Part shown: in pieces, positions 1-7,604 of the stretch
Layout: each line of letters starts with the position of its first letter
How positions within the stretch are numbered: position 1 is the first letter of the stretch
Assembly: GCA_001603415.1 (NCBI GenBank)
Contig: LUYY01000122.1
Location: 1 to 16,422 of the forward strand
Length of the DNA: 16,422 nucleotides
Reading direction: 5' to 3'
Source: Bacteroidales bacterium Bact_07
GTDB taxonomy: Bacteria; Bacteroidota; Bacteroidia; Bacteroidales; Tenuifilaceae
Made by a program: the position numbers and the translations under genes
Notes under the pieces: generated by a model
What the model was told of the DNA's origin: nothing
Seen by the model: only the letters and a program-made list of their open reading frames with translations
Database searches by the model: none

Positions 1-18
1 CTTTCTTGTCTTGATACC

Positions 19-194
19 CAAATGTTTGCGCGCGTCTTCAGACGCGTGCATTTATCGCCCTGAAAGGGCAAATCGAATTAGCCCAGGGTTTTAACCCTGG
101 GTAAAGAGGTATTCAAAATATTTGGCGATGCACGCTATAGCATTCCAAAGAGCAACACCGAACCGTTGCATCGCAAAAGGGAAAGCATTGCAAA
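19..194. repeat. 176-bp palindrome-rich dispersed repeat, copy 1
   Basis: This segment recurs at 525-700 with a constant offset of 506 and no net insertion or deletion. By eye about nine in ten positions match, and the part from about 115 onward is nearly identical. It can form four stem-loops: 31-37 with 40-46 (cgcgtct/agacgcg), 57-61 with 65-69 (gccct/agggc), 82-90 with 93-101 (cccagggtt/aaccctggg), and 125-132 with 167-174 (gcgatgca/tgcatcgc). Such a layout resembles REP/BIME-type elements or a small non-autonomous transposable element. No RAYT-type transposase gene is in the window, so mobility is inference. Confidence 0.75.
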
Positions 195-210
195 GGGCAA
201 TTTGCGTGTA

Positions 211-234
211 CTTTCTTGTCTTGATACAAGAAAG
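211..234. repeat. Perfect inverted repeat; its left part is duplicated at 1-17
   Basis: Arms ctttcttgt (211-219) and acaagaaag (226-234) are perfect reverse complements around a 6-nt loop. The first 17 nt of this unit also occur at 1-17, immediately before the 176-bp element, so copy 1 of that element is bracketed by two copies of the 17-mer. A second small hairpin, ggcc-gaaa-ggcc, follows at 251-262. Confidence 0.6.
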
Positions 235-309
235 AACCAAAGAAAATCAAGGCCGAAAGGCCCAACCCGATGGGTACCCCGGGGGCGGAACTGCCGCGCG
301 ATACAATTC

Positions 310-328
310 GCCCCGCCTGCAGCGGGGC
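310..328. repeat. GC-rich hairpin
   Basis: Arms gccccgc (310-316) and gcggggc (322-328) pair perfectly around a 5-nt loop. It lies in the GC-rich stretch between the two 176-bp copies. No poly-T follows and no gene lies upstream, so it does not read as a terminator. Confidence 0.5.
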
Positions 329-420
329 TCATGTGGTATCGCTTACCAGGCCCACCGCCACGTTCCACCCCCGACCCATTGGCGGGTCAGGCCTTTATGC
401 CCCTGTTTACCTCCTCCGCT

Positions 421-443
421 CCCCTCTCCGTTCAGGAGAGGGG
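421..443. repeat. 9-bp perfect hairpin (cccctctcc/ggagagggg)
   Basis: Arms 421-429 and 435-443 are perfect reverse complements around loop gttca. A G-rich tail follows. The sequence resembles hairpin repeats that I recall from many intergenic regions of Bacteroidetes genomes, but I cannot run a search here. There is no T-tract and no gene just before it. Confidence 0.5.
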
Positions 444-524
444 CAGGGGTGAGGTCGGTTTTAAACGAACACCGAACAACAAGCAACGAACAACGTTACC
501 CGCCCCGTAGGGACTTAACATTTA

Positions 525-700
525 CAAATGTTTGCGCGCTTCTTCAGACGCTTGCATTAATAGCCCTGTAAGGGCGAATCACGTTAGCCCAGGGTTTTAA
601 CCCTGGGTGTAATGGTATACCAAATATTTGGCGATGCACGCTATAGCATTCCAAAGAGCAACACCTAACCGTTGCATCGCAAATGGGAAAGCATTGCAAA
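525..700. repeat. 176-bp palindrome-rich dispersed repeat, copy 2
   Basis: Second copy of the element at 19-194, in the same orientation. The cccagggtt/aaccctggg stem (588-596 with 599-607) and the gcgatgca/tgcatcgc arms are intact. The first hairpin (about 538-551) carries substitutions that break pairs rather than compensate for each other. Most differences lie in the left half; the right half is almost unchanged. Confidence 0.75.
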
Positions 701-757
701 AAGCAGCAGCCGCAAAACACCATATAAATAGTTAAAAAGTCTGCGCCTAATTGGCGG

Positions 758-783
758 GATTCAAGATTCAAAATTCAAGATTC
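758..783. repeat. Short A/T-rich array, reverse complement of the 9892-9949 family
   Basis: Four spaced units of attcaa(g/a)-type sequence. On the other strand it reads gaatcttgaattttgaatct, the same pattern as the array in front of ftcD at 9892-9949. The two are therefore inverted members of one simple-repeat family. Confidence 0.6.
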
Positions 784-823
784 TCTTACTTCCATCCATC
801 AACATTCAACCAACAACAAAATT

Positions 824-881
824 GGGTATCACAGATTTGCACAGAGAATACTCAGGGTAACACGGTGTAAATCTGTAACCC
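824..881. repeat. Long imperfect inverted repeat
   Basis: The 12-nt arms 831-842 (acagatttgcac) and 865-876 (gtgtaaatctgt) pair with one mismatch. Outer arms gggt (824-827) and accc (878-881) could extend the stem across small bulges. The loop is 22 nt. No protein or RNA gene is evident around it. Confidence 0.45.
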
Positions 882-945
882 CCTTTTACTGTTCTTCTTA
901 CCTTTCTCTAACTTCCTCTAACTCCCTTATATTCTAAATTCCTTC

Positions 946-973
946 GTTTAACGTTTAACGGTTCACGGCTCAC
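946..973 (+). repeat. Degenerate heptamer tandem repeat
   Basis: Four units in strict 7-nt register: gtttaac, gtttaac, ggttcac, ggctcac. The same heptamer family recurs at 7605-7637 and 7716-7743. It is followed by a taacttcctttag-type linker and then the decamer array at 1015-1088. Confidence 0.65.
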
Positions 974-1014
974 TAACTTCCTTTAGCCGTTCACATTTCC
1001 TCTAACTTCCTCAT

Positions 1015-1088
1015 ATTCCGACTCATTCCGACTCATTCCGAATCATTCCGACTCATTCCGACTCATTCCAACTCATTCCAACTCATTC
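1015..1088 (+). repeat. Decamer tandem repeat (attccgactc)
   Basis: Seven in-register 10-nt units follow an initial attccg: mostly actcattccg, one aatcattccg, then two units ending in cca and a last one ending in ctc. A related four-unit array lies at 7661-7714. The 10-nt period is close to one DNA turn. The array ends about 160 nt before the hsp20 start codon. Confidence 0.75.
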
Positions 1089-1124
1089 TCGTATAGCTGT
1101 TCTCTAACCCATACTCTTGGCAGG

Positions 1125-1139
1125 GTGTCAAAATGGCAC
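1125..1139. promoter_or_regulatory. Imperfect dyad upstream of hsp20
   Basis: gtgtca-aaa-tggcac is an inverted repeat with five of six pairs matching, 110 nt before the hsp20 start. It could be a regulator site for a stress gene, but nothing in the sequence names the regulator and chance is possible. I found no TAnnTTTG box in this leader. Confidence 0.2.
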
Positions 1140-1248
1140 TGGAGGCTACTAAAACGCGCCATAATGGCTTACTCTCTCTTCTGGCATACAATTCGATAAG
1201 GGGTTATTGTGAGTGTGAAAATGAAAATCAACTTAAAATTTAAATACT

Positions 1249-1689
1249 ATGACACTTGTAAGTTTCTACAACCCACTTGCCTCAAGGAGGTCTGGGTACG
1301 ATCTCGAAAGGTTACTTGATAACTTCGTAAAATCGACAAGCGAGTTGGCTAATGCTCAGATGAGTTATCCTGCTGTAAACATCTATGAGGAGCCCGAGCG
1401 TTTCCGCTTGGAGGTTGCTGCCCCCGGCTATACAAAGGACGATTTTAAGGTAAGCATCGATAACGATATACTTAAAATCAGTGCCGATAAACAGAATAAT
1501 CCGGTTGAGGGCGAAGCATACACCCGCTGCGAATTTCTTGCCGGTTCGTTTGAGCGCACTTTTGTGGTTGGTAAGGCTATTGATACCAACAAGATTGATG
1601 CCCGTTACGAGAATGGCATTCTAACAGTTTACCTTGCCAAACGCGATGAGGCTAAACCCCAAAAACCGCGTAGCATTAGCGTTGAGTAA
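1249..1689 (+). CDS. Small heat-shock protein, Hsp20/alpha-crystallin family
   Basis: ATP-independent holdase chaperone that binds unfolding proteins in the cytoplasm as an oligomer. The 146-residue product has the family layout: a short variable N-terminal arm (about 1-40), an alpha-crystallin domain (about 41-132) with the signature A-x-x-x-N-G-I-L at residues 118-125, and a C-terminal tail with the I-x-V anchor (I143-S144-V145) that docks on neighbouring subunits. The start fits the family length and follows an A/T-rich leader without a Shine-Dalgarno sequence, as is usual in Bacteroidetes. The gene stands alone between the repeat island and its own terminator, so it is probably monocistronic. 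Heat or stress induction is expected from the family and not shown here. Confidence 0.95.
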   Translation: MTLVSFYNPLASRRSGYDLERLLDNFVKSTSELANAQMSYPAVNIYEEPERFRLEVAAPGYTKDDFKVSIDNDILKISADKQNNPVEGEAYTRCEFLAGSFERTFVVGKAIDTNKIDARYENGILTVYLAKRDEAKPQKPRSISVE

Positions 1690-1716
1690 TTTATTGTCTG
1701 AAACCATTTTGAGCCT

Positions 1717-1750
1717 GCCCGAATGCACCTAAATTCGGGCTTTTTTATTT
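1717..1750 (+). terminator. Rho-independent terminator of hsp20
   Basis: Arms gcccgaat (1717-1724) and attcgggc (1733-1740) pair perfectly over 8 bp around an 8-nt loop. A T-rich tract begins at 1741. It lies 27 nt after the hsp20 stop. Confidence 0.85.
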
Positions 1751-1788
1751 TTCTTGGCAATTATTCTTGATACTTTTATCCCAATTTG

Positions 1789-1819
1789 TTTGCGTTAAGC
1801 CCGATTATATGTAATTTCG
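1789..1819 (+). promoter_or_regulatory. Candidate Bacteroidetes-type promoter for the DUF349 gene
   Basis: TTTG at 1789-1792, a 19-nt spacer, then TAATTTCG at 1812-1819, which matches the Bacteroidetes -7 box TAnnTTTG at all but one position. Transcription would start near 1826, leaving a leader of about 45 nt before the ATG at 1873. Confidence 0.4.
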
Positions 1820-1850
1820 TACGCAAATTATTTTGAAATACTACTGATAT

Positions 1851-1862
1851 TTAACCGGTTAA
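1851..1862. promoter_or_regulatory. Perfect 12-bp palindrome in the DUF349 leader
   Basis: ttaaccggttaa is its own reverse complement and ends 10 nt before the start codon. Its place downstream of the candidate promoter would suit a repressor site or a small RNA stem. The function is unknown and it may be chance. Confidence 0.3.
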
Positions 1863-1872
1863 GTTTTGAACT

Positions 1873-3867
1873 ATGAATACTGATGAGCTGAACGATCCTA
1901 AGGATCAAAACCTCGAGAACATCGAGGGTACGATTGTATCTTCCAATGCCAGCAATCAAACCGATGCTGATAGTGCGAATGATTTGGTCGAAGTTGAAAC
2001 GGGCAAACCTACGCCCCTTGCCGATGAGGTTTATGATGAGGATCCCAATGAGGAGCTGAAACCCATCGAAATGGACGATGAACATGTCGATTTTGAGGAG
2101 GAAGACGAGGATGAAGCTGAAATTGACGAGGAGGACGATGAGCCCCATGTTGATTACTCAAACCTCTCAAAGGATGAGTTGGTTCAAACCCTGAAAGACC
2201 TCATTAACAACCGGCCCGTTCAAAAAATTCGCCAAAAGATTGAGAGTATAAAAAGTATTTTCTACCGTAAACATAAGGCCGAGGTAGAAAAACTTAGGAA
2301 AGAGTTTGTTGACGCTGGAGGCGACCTTGAGCAGTTCACCCTGCCTGAGGATAATGCTGAAATGCAGTTTAAGGAACTGCTTAAGCAATATCGCGTCAAA
2401 CGCGTTCAGTATAACAATCAGCTCGAGGAACAAAAACAACATAATCTGGAGCTAAAGTTACAGGTTATTGAAAGAATAAAGGAATTAGTTAATAGCACCG
2501 AACCCGTAGGTAAAATCTACTCGGAATTCCGTGAGTTGCAAAAACAATTCCTTGAGATTGGCCCCGTTCCACAGGCAAGCCTGAACGATTTATGGAATAA
2601 CTACCATCACCATGTACAGGCTTTCTACGATTTTGTTAAGATTAGCAAGGAACTTCGCGATCTCGACTTCAAGAAAAACCTTGAAGCCAAAATTAAACTT
2701 TGTGAGCAGGCCGAAGAGCTTTTGCTGGTACCTTCGGTGATTGTTGCTTTCAAGAAATTACAAAAACTCCATGAGCAGTGGCGCGAGGTTGGCCCTGTTC
2801 CGCGCGAAAACCAAAACGAGATTTGGGAACGGTTTAAGGAGGCAACTACCAAAATCAACAAAAAGCATCAGGAACATTTTGAAAACATAAAGGAGCAGCA
2901 GAAAAAGAACCTTGAGGCCAAAACCGAGCTTTGCGAAAAGGCCGAGGAACTTGCTGCCCAGAACCCAAATACAATTAAGGAGTGGAACAAACTTTCCAAA
3001 GAACTGATCGAACTCCAAAAAATTTGGAAAACTATTGGCTTTGCTACCAAAAAGGATAACAACAAGGTTTTTGAACGTTTCCGTAACGCCTGCGATGCTT
3101 TCTTTAACAAGAAACGCGATTTCTTTAAGGAGATCAAGGATGTTCAAATGAACAACCTACAGCAGAAAGCTGAACTATGCTTGCAGGCCGAAGCGCTTAA
3201 GGACAGCACCGATTGGAAGAAAACCACCGAAGATCTTATCAACCTTCAAAAACGTTGGAAGCAAATTGGCCCAGTCCCCCGTAAGAGTTCCGATGAGATT
3301 TGGAAACGTTTCCGTGCCGCCTGCGACTACTTTTTTGAGCAAAAATCGAAGCATTTTGCTTCGGTTGATAATTCTTATGAAGAGAACCTTAAGGCTAAGG
3401 AGGCCTTAATTGCCGAGGTTGAAGCCTTTGAGTTTGGCGAGAATATGGAAGAAAACCTTAATGCCCTTAAGGAATTCCAAAGGCGCTGGACCGAGATAGG
3501 CTTTGTTCCCATAAAGGTTAAGGATGAAATACAAAAGCGTTTTCGCGCTGCCATCAAAAAGCATTTCGACAAGTTAAATGCCCAGGAAGGCAAGAACAAG
3601 GTGGTTCGATTCCAGTCTAAGCTCGAGGAGGCCAAAGCCAACCCTCGCGCCATGTCGAAACTCCGCCAGGATAGGGAGCGCATGTTTAATCGTATGCGCC
3701 AACTTGAGAACGATTTAACTGTGTGGGAAAACAACATTGGATTCTTTGCAAAAACCAAAAATGCTGAGGCAATGATCGAGGAGGTTAAACGCAAAATAGA
3801 GAGAGCAAAAGAGGAGATTGCCGAACTGAGCGAGAAAATTAAGCTTATTGATAAGATAGAACAGTAA
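1873..3867 (+). CDS. DUF349 repeat protein, coiled-coil, likely cytoplasmic
   Basis: 664 residues with no signal peptide or membrane segment. Residues 1 to about 95 are strongly acidic, with runs of Asp and Glu. The middle holds five DUF349 repeats, marked by a W/F-x-x-(I/V)-G-(P/F) core followed by a W/F-x-R-F helix. The core Ile/Val lies at residues 229, 306, 388, 465 and 542, so four units span 77 residues and one 82. Each repeat is mostly charged helix. Residues about 575-664 are a long Lys/Glu coiled coil. DUF349 has no established biochemical role, and I do not assign one. The stop is 11 nt before pyrG, so the two are very likely co-transcribed. The start is the first ATG in frame and comes just after a palindrome. 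Confidence 0.9.
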   Translation: MNTDELNDPKDQNLENIEGTIVSSNASNQTDADSANDLVEVETGKPTPLADEVYDEDPNEELKPIEMDDEHVDFEEEDEDEAEIDEEDDEPHVDYSNLSKDELVQTLKDLINNRPVQKIRQKIESIKSIFYRKHKAEVEKLRKEFVDAGGDLEQFTLPEDNAEMQFKELLKQYRVKRVQYNNQLEEQKQHNLELKLQVIERIKELVNSTEPVGKIYSEFRELQKQFLEIGPVPQASLNDLWNNYHHHVQAFYDFVKISKELRDLDFKKNLEAKIKLCEQAEELLLVPSVIVAFKKLQKLHEQWREVGPVPRENQNEIWERFKEATTKINKKHQEHFENIKEQQKKNLEAKTELCEKAEELAAQNPNTIKEWNKLSKELIELQKIWKTIGFATKKDNNKVFERFRNACDAFFNKKRDFFKEIKDVQMNNLQQKAELCLQAEALKDSTDWKKTTEDLINLQKRWKQIGPVPRKSSDEIWKRFRAACDYFFEQKSKHFASVDNSYEENLKAKEALIAEVEAFEFGENMEENLNALKEFQRRWTEIGFVPIKVKDEIQKRFRAAIKKHFDKLNAQEGKNKVVRFQSKLEEAKANPRAMSKLRQDRERMFNRMRQLENDLTVWENNIGFFAKTKNAEAMIEEVKRKIERAKEEIAELSEKIKLIDKIEQ

Positions 3868-3878
3868 TACTTAATACA

Positions 3879-5495
3879 ATGCCACAGGCCTCATCTACTA
3901 AATACATTTTTGTTACCGGAGGAGTTGCGTCCTCGTTGGGCAAAGGTATAATTTCAGCTTCGCTGGGTAAACTTCTACAGAGTAGGGGATACTCCGTAAC
4001 CATCCAGAAACTTGATCCATACATCAACGTTGATCCTGGCACCCTTAACCCCTACGAGCATGGTGAGTGTTACGTAACCGAGGATGGTGCCGAAACCGAC
4101 CTCGATTTGGGGCACTATGAGCGGTTTATTAGCCTACCCACCTCGCAGCTCAACAATGTTACTACCGGTAAAATCTACCAAACTGTCATCAGTAAGGAAA
4201 GGCGTGGCGATTATCTCGGAAAAACCGTTCAGGTTATTCCCCACATCACCGATGAGATCAAACGTCGAATCAAACTACTAGGAACTAAGAATAAACTCGA
4301 CGTGGTTATCACCGAGATAGGTGGAACGGTAGGCGATATCGAGTCGTTACCTTACATTGAGGCCGTGCGCCAGTTGAAATGGGAATTGGGGCCAAATAAT
4401 TCGGCTTTTATTCACCTTACCTTGGTGCCATTCCTCTCGGCATCGGGCGAACTGAAAACTAAACCTACCCAGCACTCCGTTAAGGAGTTGCTCGAGAACG
4501 GTATTCAGCCCGATGTGCTTGTGCTTCGCACCGAAAAACATTTGAGCGACGACATCCGTCGCAAGGTAGCCCTATTCTGTAACGTTGAACCCGAAGCAGT
4601 GGTGGAATCGATCGATGTTAAAACCATCTACGAGGTCCCCCTTCTGATGCTCAAGGAAAAACTGGATCTGACCATTCTTCGTAAGCTTAACCTGCCTGCA
4701 CCTGAACCCAAACTCGACGACTGGATTAGTTTTGTTAACCGGGTTAAAAACCCAAGCCATACCGTTAAAATCGGATTGGTTGGCAAGTATGTTCAGCTCC
4801 CCGATGCCTATAAATCGATTATTGAATCGTTTATACATGCAGGGGCAGCCAACGACTGCAAGGTTGAGCTGGAGCTCATTCAATCCGAGGACATTAATGC
4901 TAATAACCTTAACGAGAAACTTGGCCATTTACAGGGCATTCTGGTAGCCCCAGGGTTTGGCCATCGGGGTATTGAGGGTAAAATCCTTTCGGTAAGGTAT
5001 GCCCGCGAAAACAAGGTTCCATTTTTGGGTATCTGCTTAGGTATGCAATGTGCTGTAATTGAGTTTGCAAGGAATGTGCTTGGCTTAACCGATGCTAATT
5101 CCACTGAAATGGTTCGTACTACACCGCATCCGGTTATCGACTTGATGGAGGATCAGAAAGGGATAACCGATATGGGTGGAACCATGCGCTTAGGGGCATA
5201 TCCCTGCGTGGTTACAAAGGGAACAAACGCCCACAAGGCATACAAAAACCTTGAGGTTAGCGAACGCCATCGCCATCGTTACGAGTTTAACAATAAGTAT
5301 TTCGATCAGTTTAAAAATGCCGGGATGATCCCTGTGGGTATCAATCCCGATACTAACCTTGTCGAAATTATGGAACTATCAAATCACCCTTGGTTTGTTG
5401 GGGTTCAGTTCCACCCCGAGTATAGCAGTACGGTTCTTCGCCCTCATCCATTATTTGTTGATTTTGTCAAAGCTGCAATGAATTTTAACAAATAG
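3879..5495 (+). CDS. pyrG: CTP synthase (UTP-ammonia ligase, glutamine-hydrolysing)
   Basis: Makes CTP from UTP, ATP and glutamine, the last step of pyrimidine nucleotide synthesis, in the cytoplasm. At 538 residues it is full length. The N-terminal synthetase domain (about 1-270) opens with the nucleotide loop G-G-V-A-S-S-L-G-K-G at residues 14-23, followed by the conserved K-L-D-P-Y-x-N-x-D-P-G-T segment. The C-terminal class I glutamine amidotransferase domain (about 295-535) has nucleophile Cys386 in G-I-C-L-G-M-Q and the His512/Glu514 pair in F-H-P-E-Y. All catalytic parts are present. It follows the DUF349 gene by 11 nt and precedes yidC by 79 nt. pyrG next to yidC is an order I recall from other Bacteroidetes. 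Confidence 0.98.
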   Translation: MPQASSTKYIFVTGGVASSLGKGIISASLGKLLQSRGYSVTIQKLDPYINVDPGTLNPYEHGECYVTEDGAETDLDLGHYERFISLPTSQLNNVTTGKIYQTVISKERRGDYLGKTVQVIPHITDEIKRRIKLLGTKNKLDVVITEIGGTVGDIESLPYIEAVRQLKWELGPNNSAFIHLTLVPFLSASGELKTKPTQHSVKELLENGIQPDVLVLRTEKHLSDDIRRKVALFCNVEPEAVVESIDVKTIYEVPLLMLKEKLDLTILRKLNLPAPEPKLDDWISFVNRVKNPSHTVKIGLVGKYVQLPDAYKSIIESFIHAGAANDCKVELELIQSEDINANNLNEKLGHLQGILVAPGFGHRGIEGKILSVRYARENKVPFLGICLGMQCAVIEFARNVLGLTDANSTEMVRTTPHPVIDLMEDQKGITDMGGTMRLGAYPCVVTKGTNAHKAYKNLEVSERHRHRYEFNNKYFDQFKNAGMIPVGINPDTNLVEIMELSNHPWFVGVQFHPEYSSTVLRPHPLFVDFVKAAMNFNK

Positions 5496-5512
5496 GTTTG
5501 AGTCCAAAGCAT

Positions 5513-5520
5513 TACCTTTG
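5513..5520 (+). promoter_or_regulatory. Candidate -7 box for yidC
   Basis: TACCTTTG is an exact match to the Bacteroidetes TAnnTTTG element and lies 54 nt before the yidC ATG. No clear TTTG lies 19-21 nt upstream (the nearest, at 5497-5500, is only 12 nt away), so strength is uncertain. It suggests that yidC can be transcribed apart from pyrG. Confidence 0.45.
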
Positions 5521-5574
5521 TGCCACATTTGAGGTAAAGTAAAGTAAAATTTAAACAGACAAATATTTTCTGAA

Positions 5575-7428
5575 ATGGATAGGAATACGGTTATAGGTTT
5601 AGTATTGATTTTTCTTATAATGATTGGCTTTGGCTACCTGACTCAGCCTTCAAAAGAGGAGCGTGAGGCTTACCAGCGCAAAGCCGATTCAATTGCTCGG
5701 GTTCAGGAGGAACAGCGTCAAATACGACTTGCCGAGGAGCAGGCTCAGGCGTTGCTTTCCGACAGCGCCAAAAAACAGGAAGCCATAGCTCAGTTTGGCT
5801 TGTTTTCCGATGCTGCAAACGGAAACAATAAGTTCATAACCCTTGAAAACGACCTGATGAAGGTTACCTTAACCTCTAAGGGCGGGCGAATTTACTCGGT
5901 AGAGCTTAAAAAATACAAAACATATTCGGGCGATCCGCTCGTTTTATTTACCGGCGACGAAAACACTTTTGGCCTTCAGTTCTGGGGCGATAATGTTGCC
6001 ATTAAAACTAATGAGCTCTACTTTACTCCGCAAACTTCCGATAGCATTATCAATGCTTCCTCCGATTCGGTCTCATTAACCATGAGGTTGGCTGCTGCCA
6101 ATAATGCTTATATCGACTACGTTTACACCATCAAGCCCAACAGCTACATGCTTGGCTTCGATATTAAGTTTAGCGGACTGGAAAAGAATATTGGTAACCG
6201 TTTAGGCTATATCGATCTTGTGTGGGATTCAAAACTGTTGCGGCTGGAAAAGGGTTTGGAGAACGAGCGTAACTATACTACTATTGCCTACCAATTCCTG
6301 ACCGGCGATTACGAGGAATTCAACTCTCGCAGCAAGGGAGATTCAAAGGAACTGAATAACAAGCTTAAGTGGGTTGATTTTAAGCATCAGTTCTTTTCCT
6401 CGATTATTGTAGCCAACGACCATTTTGTTAATGCCGATTTAAAGGCAGTTAATATCGACGATGGTAAGCATGTAAAGCAGTTCAGTGCCCGCTTGGCATT
6501 GCCTTTTCAGAATAAAGAATCCGAAAGTATTGGTTTGAAGTTGTTCTTTGGCCCAAACCATTACAAGACCCTTAAAGCCTATGATTTAGGTTTTGAAAAG
6601 GTTGTACCCCTGGGTAGAAATATTATTCGATGGATTAACAAGTACGTTGTAATTAATGTATTCGATTTCCTAAGCCGATTTATTTCAAATTACGGCTTGA
6701 TAATCTTTTTGCTTACCATATTCATCAAAATTATTATTTCGCCCTTAACATACAAATCATACCTCAGCTCGGCAAAAATGAGGGTATTAAAACCCCAGGT
6801 TGATGAGATAAATGCTAAATACCCAAAGCAAGAGGATGCCCTTAAAAAGCAGCAGGCTGTTATGGCCCTCTACAAGAAGGTTGGGGTTAACCCAATGGGC
6901 GGATGTATTCCCATTCTAATCCAGTTCCCCATACTCATTGCCATGTTCCGCTTTTTCCCTGCCTCGTTTGAGTTAAGGCAGCAAAGCTTCCTTTGGGCCG
7001 ACGACCTTTCGTCGTACGATTCTATCCTTCATTTACCCTTTAATATACCCTGGTATGGCGATCACATCAGTTTATTTACACTTTTGATGGCCGTTTCGCT
7101 CTTTATCACTTCAAAGATGAACACCGACCAAATGGGCGACACCAACGCCCAAATGCCCGGTATGAAGTTCATGATGACCTGGATGATGCCTATTATGCTA
7201 TTGTTGTGGTTCAACAATTACTCGGCCGGCTTAAGTTACTACTACCTGCTGTCGAACGTAATAACCATAGGTCAAACATATCTATTCCGTCGATTTGTCG
7301 ACGATAAGGCCATACTTGCCAAACTTCATGAAAACGCCAAGAAGCCGGTTACCAAATCGAAATGGCAGCAAAAACTCGAGGATATGGCCAAGCAACAGGA
7401 ACAACTGAAGAAAAAGAAAGGTAGATAG
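5575..7428 (+). CDS. yidC: Membrane protein insertase YidC (Oxa1/Alb3 family)
   Basis: Inserts and folds inner-membrane proteins, alone or with SecYEG. The 617-residue protein has the Gram-negative form: an N-terminal membrane anchor (about 6-22), a Gln/Glu-rich linker (about 27-70), a large periplasmic beta domain (about 85-340), and the conserved five-helix insertase core with segments near 369-391, 440-463, 499-517, 530-548 and 552-571. The core includes the K-M-R loop and the N-P-x-G-G-C-x-P-x-L-I-Q motif near 438-452. Lys385 stands where E. coli has the groove residue Arg366, so the positive charge is kept. A Lys-rich tail (about 590-617) would face the ribosome. A strong terminator follows directly. 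Confidence 0.97.
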   Translation: MDRNTVIGLVLIFLIMIGFGYLTQPSKEEREAYQRKADSIARVQEEQRQIRLAEEQAQALLSDSAKKQEAIAQFGLFSDAANGNNKFITLENDLMKVTLTSKGGRIYSVELKKYKTYSGDPLVLFTGDENTFGLQFWGDNVAIKTNELYFTPQTSDSIINASSDSVSLTMRLAAANNAYIDYVYTIKPNSYMLGFDIKFSGLEKNIGNRLGYIDLVWDSKLLRLEKGLENERNYTTIAYQFLTGDYEEFNSRSKGDSKELNNKLKWVDFKHQFFSSIIVANDHFVNADLKAVNIDDGKHVKQFSARLALPFQNKESESIGLKLFFGPNHYKTLKAYDLGFEKVVPLGRNIIRWINKYVVINVFDFLSRFISNYGLIIFLLTIFIKIIISPLTYKSYLSSAKMRVLKPQVDEINAKYPKQEDALKKQQAVMALYKKVGVNPMGGCIPILIQFPILIAMFRFFPASFELRQQSFLWADDLSSYDSILHLPFNIPWYGDHISLFTLLMAVSLFITSKMNTDQMGDTNAQMPGMKFMMTWMMPIMLLLWFNNYSAGLSYYYLLSNVITIGQTYLFRRFVDDKAILAKLHENAKKPVTKSKWQQKLEDMAKQQEQLKKKKGR

Positions 7429-7431
7429 CTG

Positions 7432-7465
7432 AATAAGCCGGTCGGTATTGACCGGCTTATTTTGT
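7432..7465 (+). terminator. Rho-independent terminator of yidC
   Basis: Perfect 12-bp stem, aataagccggtc (7432-7443) with gaccggcttatt (7450-7461), around a 6-nt loop and running into a T-rich tail. It begins 4 nt after the yidC stop and closes the DUF349-pyrG-yidC run. Confidence 0.9.
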
Positions 7466-7604
7466 TTGTGAGGTTTAATTGATGGTAAATGGCAAATGAA
7501 AACAGAAAATAGGGGTCTTAAACCAGAATAAAGGCCTGAATACTATACGTTTAGCGGCATACAGTTCTGCATTCTTCTAAATTTATCACATCCTGTGTTT
7601 TTTC

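Larger units (their letters stand above)
1..1248. other. Gene-free repeat island upstream of hsp20
   Basis: About 1.25 kb without a credible gene. Short ORFs exist, but they run straight through palindromes and repeats. The stretch is a mosaic: a 17-nt fragment at 1-17 repeated at 211-227; a 176-bp element at 19-194 and again at 525-700; GC-rich hairpins between the two copies (251-262, 310-328, 421-443); a TTGAATTT-type array at 758-783; a long imperfect hairpin at 824-881; heptamer repeats at 946-973; and decamer repeats at 1015-1088. Positions 240-460 are visibly richer in G and C than the genes around them. The last 160 nt lead into hsp20 and should hold its promoter. Confidence 0.8.

Noticed and set aside
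122..571. 149-residue + strand ORF and shorter overlapping ORFs on both strands in the repeat island
   Set aside because: They run through palindromes and both repeat families, have Pro/Arg-rich translations without domain features, and overlap each other on both strands. They are chance ORFs in GC-rich repeats.
544..771. 75-residue - strand ORF across repeat copy 2
   Set aside because: It is a translation of the 176-bp palindromic element and shows no protein features.
1015..1088. Possible CRISPR array
   Set aside because: Units are only 10 nt, directly adjacent and without unique spacers, and no cas gene is present.
1134..1197. Sigma-54 (-24/-12) promoter for hsp20, from tggcac at 1134 or tggcata at 1182
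   Set aside because: At the proper spacing neither has the invariant GC of the -12 element (ta and ga are found instead).
1828..2148. 106-residue hydrophobic - strand ORF opposite the start of the DUF349 gene
   Set aside because: Hydrophobic residues arise as the complement of the Asp/Glu codons of the acidic N-terminus; the opposite frame encodes the real gene.
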